Shown here in pieces: positions 37,987 to 42,526 of a stretch of 42,526 nt of DNA. Within the stretch, counting starts at the first letter, position 1; each line of letters starts with the position of its first letter. The translations under genes and the position numbers were made by a program. The stretch is from Selenomonas sp. AE3005 (GTDB lineage Bacteria; Bacillota; Negativicutes; Selenomonadales; Selenomonadaceae): NCBI RefSeq assembly GCF_000686945.1, contig NZ_KK366040.1:272405-314930 (forward strand). Reading direction: 5' to 3'. The notes under the pieces were generated by a model. It made no database searches and was not told the origin of the DNA. It saw nothing but the letters and a program-made list of their open reading frames with translations.

Positions 37987-39675
37987 ATGAGTGATTTGAA
38001 ATGGTGGCAGAAAACCAATGTTTACCAGATATATCCTAAGAGTTTTCTCGATACCACCGGCAGTGGCACCGGGGACCTGAACGGTATTACCGCCAAGCTG
38101 GATTATTTAAAGACTTTGGGGACTGGGGCTGTCTGGCTGACGCCGGTATACCCCTCGCCCATGGTGGACAACGGCTATGATATTGCCGATTTCACGGATA
38201 TTGACCCTGCTTATGGCAGCATGGCGGATATGGAACGGCTTGTCGCTGAGGCGCGGCGCCGGGATATACGTATCGTAATGGATTTGGTATATAACCATAC
38301 CTCGGATAAACACCCGTGGTTTGTGGATTCGGCCAGTTCCCGGGATAGTGAACACAGCGACTGGTACATCTGGCGTGACGCTAGGCCGGACGGTACACCA
38401 CCGACTAACTGGCGCTCCATCTTTGGCGGCAGTGCCTGGACATGGTGTGAAAAACGTCAGCAGTATTACCTGCATACTTTTGCAAAGGCACAGCCGGACC
38501 TGAACTGGGAAAATCCGGCCGTGCGCCGGGTGCTGTATGAGGCGGCTAATTTCTGGCTGGACAAGGGCGTGGGCGGTTTCCGCATCGATGCCATTGTGTA
38601 TATCAAAAAACCGGCGCAGTTTGTGGACGGCGAACCGGACAGTGATGATGGTATGGTCAATATTCACAGCATGATTGCCAATACCCCGGGGATTTTGGAC
38701 CTGCTGCATGAATTTAAGGCTGCGGTGTTTGCTGGTCATGATATTTTCACGGTGGCCGAGGCCAACGGCGTTGCTCCGGCGGACCTGCCAAGCTGGGTTG
38801 GCCCGGAGGGAGTTTTCGACATGCTCTTTGAGTTTTCCCATATGAATTTGGAATTTCCCACGGGAGAATTATGGAGTCAGGCGACAGGCTATACGCCGGA
38901 CATTATTCCCCGGCTGCAGGAAGTTCTCTTTGCCAGTCAGCAGGCCACCGCGGAGCAGGGCTGGTATCCGGTGTTCTTTGAGAATCACGACCAAATGCGC
39001 TGTGTGCGCCATTTCTTCCCCGATGAGGCGGACAGGGCACTGACGGCCAAGGTTATGGCAGTCCTGCTCCTGACACTTAGAGGGACACCCTTCATTTATG
39101 AAGGACAGGAGCTGGGGCTGGACAACGTCGCCTGGGACAGCATTGCGGCATATAATGATATTTCTTCCCACGGGCAGTATGAGCTGGCTCGGGCAGAAGG
39201 CCGCAGCCAGGCTGAGGCGCTGGCGATAGTAAATCGTTACAGCCGGGATAATGCCCGTACACCGATGCAATGGACAACAGGAAAAAATGCCGGTTTCAGT
39301 ACAGGGCTGCCCTGGCTGCCGGTGCATGACGACTTTGCCGCTGCCTGTGTTGAGAGTGAAACGGCGGCTGCGGATTCGGTGCTAAACTTTTACCGCCGTC
39401 TGGTCGCCCTGCGCTATGACAGCTCCGTGGCAGAGATTTTACAGCAGGGGAGTTTTGCCCCTTTGTTGACCGGGGATGACAGCATTATTGCCTTTAAGCG
39501 CAGTCTGGGCAACCGCCATGTATATACTCTGCTGAATTTTTCCGGCAGGCAGCAAACGTACAGCCTGCCGGAATTGCAGGGGGCTGAACTGCTTTTAGGC
39601 AATATGGCCGGAGGCAGTCTGGGCAGATTACGGCCGTGGGAAGCCGTTATTTATACACAGAAATGGGTGAAATAA
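37987..39675 (+). CDS. GH13 alpha-glucosidase, likely acting on phosphorylated or free alpha-glucosides
   Basis: The 562-residue enzyme has an (alpha/beta)8 barrel of GH13 (oligo-1,6-glucosidase or alpha-glucosidase type). Sites visible are DLVYNHTSD, catalytic nucleophile Asp201 (GFRIDAI), acid/base Glu258 (TVAEANGV) and stabiliser Asp335 (ENHDQ). A C-terminal beta domain follows from about residue 480. There is no signal peptide. As the second gene after a PTS permease, it should hydrolyse the alpha-glucoside phosphate imported (for example maltose or isomaltulose phosphate), but trehalose-6-phosphate hydrolase and oligo-1,6-glucosidase are alternatives. The ATG at 37987 follows AGAGGT. Its stop directly precedes the next start. 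Confidence 0.92.
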   Translation: MSDLKWWQKTNVYQIYPKSFLDTTGSGTGDLNGITAKLDYLKTLGTGAVWLTPVYPSPMVDNGYDIADFTDIDPAYGSMADMERLVAEARRRDIRIVMDLVYNHTSDKHPWFVDSASSRDSEHSDWYIWRDARPDGTPPTNWRSIFGGSAWTWCEKRQQYYLHTFAKAQPDLNWENPAVRRVLYEAANFWLDKGVGGFRIDAIVYIKKPAQFVDGEPDSDDGMVNIHSMIANTPGILDLLHEFKAAVFAGHDIFTVAEANGVAPADLPSWVGPEGVFDMLFEFSHMNLEFPTGELWSQATGYTPDIIPRLQEVLFASQQATAEQGWYPVFFENHDQMRCVRHFFPDEADRALTAKVMAVLLLTLRGTPFIYEGQELGLDNVAWDSIAAYNDISSHGQYELARAEGRSQAEALAIVNRYSRDNARTPMQWTTGKNAGFSTGLPWLPVHDDFAAACVESETAAADSVLNFYRRLVALRYDSSVAEILQQGSFAPLLTGDDSIIAFKRSLGNRHVYTLLNFSGRQQTYSLPELQGAELLLGNMAGGSLGRLRPWEAVIYTQKWVK

Positions 39676-40449
39676 ATGAAAATAGGTGCCAGTGATTATG
39701 ATGGTACGCTCTTTCGGCAGAACAAAATTTCTGCCGAAGATGTGGCCGGGGTTAAAGCCTGGCGGCAAGCCGGTTATAAATTTGGGGTGGTCAGCGGCCG
39801 GGATTATGGTATGCTTATGCCCCAGCTGAAATATTATGGTATTGAGTCTGATTATGCGGTGTGCAACAACGGGGGGATAATCTTCCGGGCTGATGGCACG
39901 CCGCTGTGGCAGGGCAGCATACCGCTGTCAGTATTGACGGAAATTGTTCGTGAACCGGGAGTGCGCCGTTCGTTCCACTTTGCTTTTTCCGCAGTCGATA
40001 GAACGTATTTGTATCATGAGAGTGAGGGTTCGTGGATTAAACGCGAGGCCCGCGAATGGAATTTCCCCATTGTGAAAATAACGGAAAGTGACATTATGGG
40101 ACTGCCGCAGATACATCAGTTTTGCCTGGGCTATCATAAACCGGCGGAGGCGGACACGGTCAGCGCCGCGGTTAATGACAAGTTCGGCCGTTGGGTTCAT
40201 GCCTATCCGAATGGCTGCAGTGTGGACATAACTCCGGCCGGCGTCAGCAAAAGTCAGGGCATAAATAAACTGTTGGAGCTGATGGGCTGGCAAGGGGCAG
40301 AGGTATATGCCATTGGTGATGAAACGAATGACCTGCCCATGCTGGACACTTTTAGCGGGTTCACCGTGGCAACAGCACGCCAGGCTATACAGGACCGGGC
40401 ACGAGCCGTATACAGCAGTGTAGGTGATATGCTGCTGAGTAATATATAA
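39676..40449 (+). CDS. HAD superfamily phosphatase, Cof type
   Basis: The 257-residue product is a Cof-type HAD hydrolase that removes phosphate from small sugar phosphates or similar. Motif I is DYDGTLF (Asp7 nucleophile, Asp9), motif II lies in VVSGRDYG, and motif III/IV is GDETNDLPML near the C-terminus; the cap between is of type IIB. The ATG at 39676 abuts the stop of the glucosidase gene, so it is in the same operon. It may dephosphorylate glucose-6-phosphate analogues when sugar phosphate builds up; that role is an inference. A terminator follows at 40486-40534. Confidence 0.9.
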   Translation: MKIGASDYDGTLFRQNKISAEDVAGVKAWRQAGYKFGVVSGRDYGMLMPQLKYYGIESDYAVCNNGGIIFRADGTPLWQGSIPLSVLTEIVREPGVRRSFHFAFSAVDRTYLYHESEGSWIKREAREWNFPIVKITESDIMGLPQIHQFCLGYHKPAEADTVSAAVNDKFGRWVHAYPNGCSVDITPAGVSKSQGINKLLELMGWQGAEVYAIGDETNDLPMLDTFSGFTVATARQAIQDRARAVYSSVGDMLLSNI

Positions 40450-40485
40450 CGAGGCAGGTAAATGCTCTCACCGCAGCAGGCGGGG

Positions 40486-40534
40486 ACGCCGTTGTTCCAG
40501 TTTTGTCTATACAAAACTAGAACAACGGCGTTTT
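40486..40534 (+). terminator. Rho-independent terminator of the alpha-glucoside operon
   Basis: A 21-base arm beginning ACGCCGTTGTTCCAG (40486-40506) pairs with 40511-40531, with one mismatch, around a short loop, and ends in TTTT. Confidence 0.9.
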
Positions 40535-40640
40535 AAATATTTGAAAATATTCTGTGCAGGCAGGCAGGAACTTTCTTTTCCTTGCGCGTATATTACCTTA
40601 TAGGATACGTATTTTTAGCAGAGGAAAGGATGGGTCTGCT

Positions 40641-41363
40641 ATGGCGAAATTAAAATACTTTATTCTGGTGCTGCTGGTGGTAGGTGTAGCTGGCGGGGCC
40701 GGATTTTATGCCGCTGTGCAGTATGACCAAACCAGGGCTATAGTTCAGGCAGAACAGGATAAGAAAGAGGCCGCCAAGCAGGAGAAAATAAAGGCAAAAG
40801 AGGCGGAGGAGGCAGCGCAGAAGGCTAAAGCCCGACGCAAGCAGGAACTGCTTGACCGGCGTATGGGGCGTACCGAAGAACCTGACCAGGTTGTTCGCGG
40901 ACTGACGGCCGATATGCTCGTGAGCAAGGAAATGGACGGCTCAACTTATTATCGTTATGAAGACCCAACTGAAGATGGTATATTCCTACAGCCTTATATA
41001 GTTCGTGATGGCGGCGGCAGTGCAGTAATTCACGTAATTCTGCGTCATCGCGGCCATCGCCCAATGGGGTTCCAAGGGGTAGGCTTGCAGACAAGTGAGG
41101 AAGATGTTTTTCAGGTCAAAGCCAGCAGTCCGGTGACTACTTCCAAAACCAATGACGGTATTATGGAATGGTGCGACCAGATAGCTGACCGGGAAACCTT
41201 AAAAGGTATGAAGGAGGTTGCAGACCAGCTGGCCGGCAAAATCGTTATGCTGGGGGTAAAGGGCGGCTCAAATGATGACCGAGCCTTGTCTGCTACTGAG
41301 GCTATGCGTATCAGAAATATGCTGGACCTATGCGACATTTTGAATGGAAAGAAACGCACTTGA
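40641..41363 (+). CDS. Membrane-anchored protein of unknown function, 240 residues
   Basis: The product has an N-terminal hydrophobic segment (residues 5-28, LKYFILVLLVVGVAGGAGFY), then a highly charged Ala/Lys/Glu-rich stretch (about 38-75) likely to form a coiled coil. A folded domain of about 150 residues follows. It contains DGSTYYRYEDPTEDGIFLQP and ends LDLCDILNGKKRT. I recognise no family. The start at 40641 is preferred to 40554, because GGAAAGGA (40623-40630) precedes it. It is paired with the next gene, another single-helix protein of the same length, 24 bases downstream. Confidence 0.75.
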   Translation: MAKLKYFILVLLVVGVAGGAGFYAAVQYDQTRAIVQAEQDKKEAAKQEKIKAKEAEEAAQKAKARRKQELLDRRMGRTEEPDQVVRGLTADMLVSKEMDGSTYYRYEDPTEDGIFLQPYIVRDGGGSAVIHVILRHRGHRPMGFQGVGLQTSEEDVFQVKASSPVTTSKTNDGIMEWCDQIADRETLKGMKEVADQLAGKIVMLGVKGGSNDDRALSATEAMRIRNMLDLCDILNGKKRT

Positions 41364-41387
41364 TATAAGGGAAGGTCGTGAGTTGGG

Positions 41388-42110
41388 ATGGACGTGACTA
41401 TTTTTCCGCCGTTTGTGGCTCAGGTAATGTTAATTCTGGTAGGTGCCATCAGTCTGGTGGCCCTTGTCGGTATTGCCTACAATTATTCCCTGGTCATCAA
41501 TGGACGGGAGGAACTGGCTAAAATTGCCGCGCTGGAGAATGAAGTAAAGCAGCTGCAGGCAGAAGTAAAGGAAATACGTGGCTGGATGGCCAAGGCACAG
41601 TTAAAAGAAGGTGTGCCGCAGGACAAAGTGCCACGGCCGGATAAAGTAAAACCAGAAGGTACGGCCGAGGTAAAAAAAATACAAACGGAAGTATGGCAGG
41701 CGTTTATTGATGACTACAATAATCTGGCCGCCAGTATGGACGTTCCCAAAGCCGCAGAGGCCTGCGTGAATTTTGTCAAAAGCCATAAGCTGCAGATGCT
41801 TATCTGTGTAGAGCCGCATGATTCGGCCTCAGGACGTAAGACACCTATGTATGCACCAGTGGACGAAACAGAAATCAGTAACTTCTGGGCCTGGCCGATA
41901 CCGGGGCAGGAGGAAGATTTTGTGGTAGTGCCTAACCCCCTGCCGGAGTATGATGAAAAGCTGCACAATAAGGGCGGCATGAAGGAAACCTTTGCCTCAA
42001 ATTATGAAACTGGCACTTTCCATCAAATACAGGTAAAACTGCCGGCGCATTTTAAACAGCATTTGGGCTCCTGGTCAATCACGCAGCCCGGGGTTATCAG
42101 GGTAAAATAA
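41388..42110 (+). CDS. Membrane-anchored coiled-coil protein of unknown function, 240 residues
   Basis: The product begins with a hydrophobic segment (residues 10-33, VAQVMLILVGAISLVALVGI) and a short coiled coil (about 42-70, ALENEVKQLQAEVKEIRGWM). It then has a soluble domain that includes AAEACVNFVKSHKLQMLIC and SNFWAWPIPGQEED. No family is recognised. The ATG at 41388 follows GGGAAGGTCG. It shares with the preceding gene the length, an N-terminal anchor and a charged helix, but I see no clear sequence similarity between their C-terminal parts. It is the last gene before the rRNA promoters and ends in a terminator. Confidence 0.75.
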   Translation: MDVTIFPPFVAQVMLILVGAISLVALVGIAYNYSLVINGREELAKIAALENEVKQLQAEVKEIRGWMAKAQLKEGVPQDKVPRPDKVKPEGTAEVKKIQTEVWQAFIDDYNNLAASMDVPKAAEACVNFVKSHKLQMLICVEPHDSASGRKTPMYAPVDETEISNFWAWPIPGQEEDFVVVPNPLPEYDEKLHNKGGMKETFASNYETGTFHQIQVKLPAHFKQHLGSWSITQPGVIRVK

Positions 42111-42127
42111 GCACAATCATAGACGTT

Positions 42128-42170
42128 AAATCACCATCATGGCCAATTTTGTCAGGGTGGTGATTTTTTT
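42128..42170 (+). terminator. Rho-independent terminator before the rRNA promoters
   Basis: AAATCACCA (42128-42136) pairs with TGGTGATTT (42158-42166), followed by TTTT. It insulates the rRNA operon from upstream transcription. Confidence 0.85.
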
Positions 42171-42191
42171 CGTGATTTTTTTAAGAAATTA

Positions 42192-42231
42192 TAAAAAAGA
42201 TGTTGACAATGGTTGATGATTCCTGTATTAT
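42192..42231 (+). promoter_or_regulatory. rRNA promoter P1
   Basis: An A-tract (TAAAAAAGATG) leads into TTGACA (42203-42208), a 17-base spacer and TATTAT (42226-42231). The A-tract is a likely UP element. Confidence 0.85.
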
Positions 42232-42324
42232 AATATAAGTCGCTGACAGACACGGCAGGCAAAAGCCCGGCAAACCTTGAATGGTAGCGAGTTTTTGGAC
42301 GGCCGCAAAGCTTTGAAAATTTTC

Positions 42325-42364
42325 TAAAAAAGATGTTGACAAGCTAACCTGAATGCGATAAGAT
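42325..42364 (+). promoter_or_regulatory. rRNA promoter P2
   Basis: The same 18-base string TAAAAAAGATGTTGACAA as in P1 contains TTGACA (42336-42341). A 17-base spacer and TAAGAT (42359-42364) follow. Two promoters in series are usual for rRNA operons. Confidence 0.85.
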
Positions 42365-42526
42365 AAGTGAGTCGCTTGAAACGACAGGCGATAAACAGAT
42401 TGTTCTTTGAAAACTAAACAATGCAAATAATCATGCAACATGATTAAAGCCAGATGTTTGAGAAACTTTTAGTTTCTTATTAAAACATCGATTGGTATGA
42501 ACAACATAGCAATCGGCAATTTCTTT
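42365..42526 (+). other. Leader of a 16S-23S-5S rRNA operon, cut by the window end
   Basis: This is transcribed spacer from P2 through boxA to the window edge. No 16S start sequence (such as AGAGTTTGATC) is present, so the mature rRNA begins outside. Confidence 0.75.
42401..42412 (+). promoter_or_regulatory. boxA antitermination site of the rRNA leader
   Basis: TGTTCTTTGAAA matches the boxA consensus bound by NusB/S10. The 114 bases after it to the window end form a 16S leader with short hairpins (for example GAAAC-TTTTA-GTTTC at 42461-42475). The 16S gene itself is not reached. Confidence 0.85.

Noticed and set aside
42413-42526. 16S rRNA gene in the window
   Set aside because: Only the leader is present; no 16S 5' conserved sequence is seen before the end.

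Overview
The window looks like chromosome of a strictly anaerobic, diderm Firmicute of the class Negativicutes, most plausibly Selenomonas or a close relative. This is inferred from a Gram-positive-style complement (PTS permeases, strong AGGAGG ribosome sites, RpiR/LacI regulators) next to outer-envelope genes (RND efflux pump, polysaccharide export protein) and a respiratory uptake hydrogenase. No rRNA gene body lies in the window, but its right end is the promoter and leader of an rRNA operon, so 16S rRNA should start just beyond it.

Layout. 1-452: leader of the hydrogenase operon, with one possible small ORF. 453-8802: membrane-bound [NiFe] hydrogenase (small and large subunits, cytochrome b), a small CxxCGC protein, hypA, hypB, the maturation protease, then hypC, hypD, hypE; hypF is absent. 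9150-11564: a secreted protein of unknown role, a cation diffusion facilitator, and a secreted protein with 20-residue tandem repeats. 11755-16347: MarR regulator, lipoprotein adaptor and RND pump. 16440-17201 (minus): TauE/SafE permease. 17437-21175: sucrose PTS permease (A-B-C order) and sucrose-6-phosphate hydrolase. 21257-22491 (minus): two genes of unknown function. 22607-28608: TrkA, two tandem TrkH-type subunits, an AEC permease and a PHP phosphoesterase. 28666-32129: folate genes folE, folP, folB and a folK-dihydrofolate reductase fusion, then uracil-DNA glycosylase. 32226-34188: LacI regulator and a lone polysaccharide export protein. 34208-34777 (minus): small sigma factor. 34918-40449: RpiR regulator, alpha-glucoside PTS (C-B-A order), GH13 glucosidase and HAD phosphatase. 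40641-42110: two membrane-anchored proteins of unknown function. 42192-42526: tandem rRNA promoters and boxA.

How the genes work together. The hydrogenase block encodes H2 oxidation at the outer face of the membrane with electrons passed to quinone, plus most of the Ni and Fe(CN)2CO insertion machinery. The nickel-binding CxxCGC peptide normally found at the HypB N-terminus is missing from HypB and instead begins a separate small protein two genes upstream. The two sugar blocks each pair a PTS permease with a hydrolase for the phosphorylated disaccharide.

The most unusual signal is a family of three long (about 170-205 bp) intergenic inverted repeats at 6191-6361, 8814-9010 and 19361-19566. 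Their stems have largely unrelated sequences, yet each pairs with itself. All carry the same apical loop (AAACTCGCTGCGCTCAGACA in two, one change in the third) and the same asymmetric internal junction. I do not recognise this as a named family.
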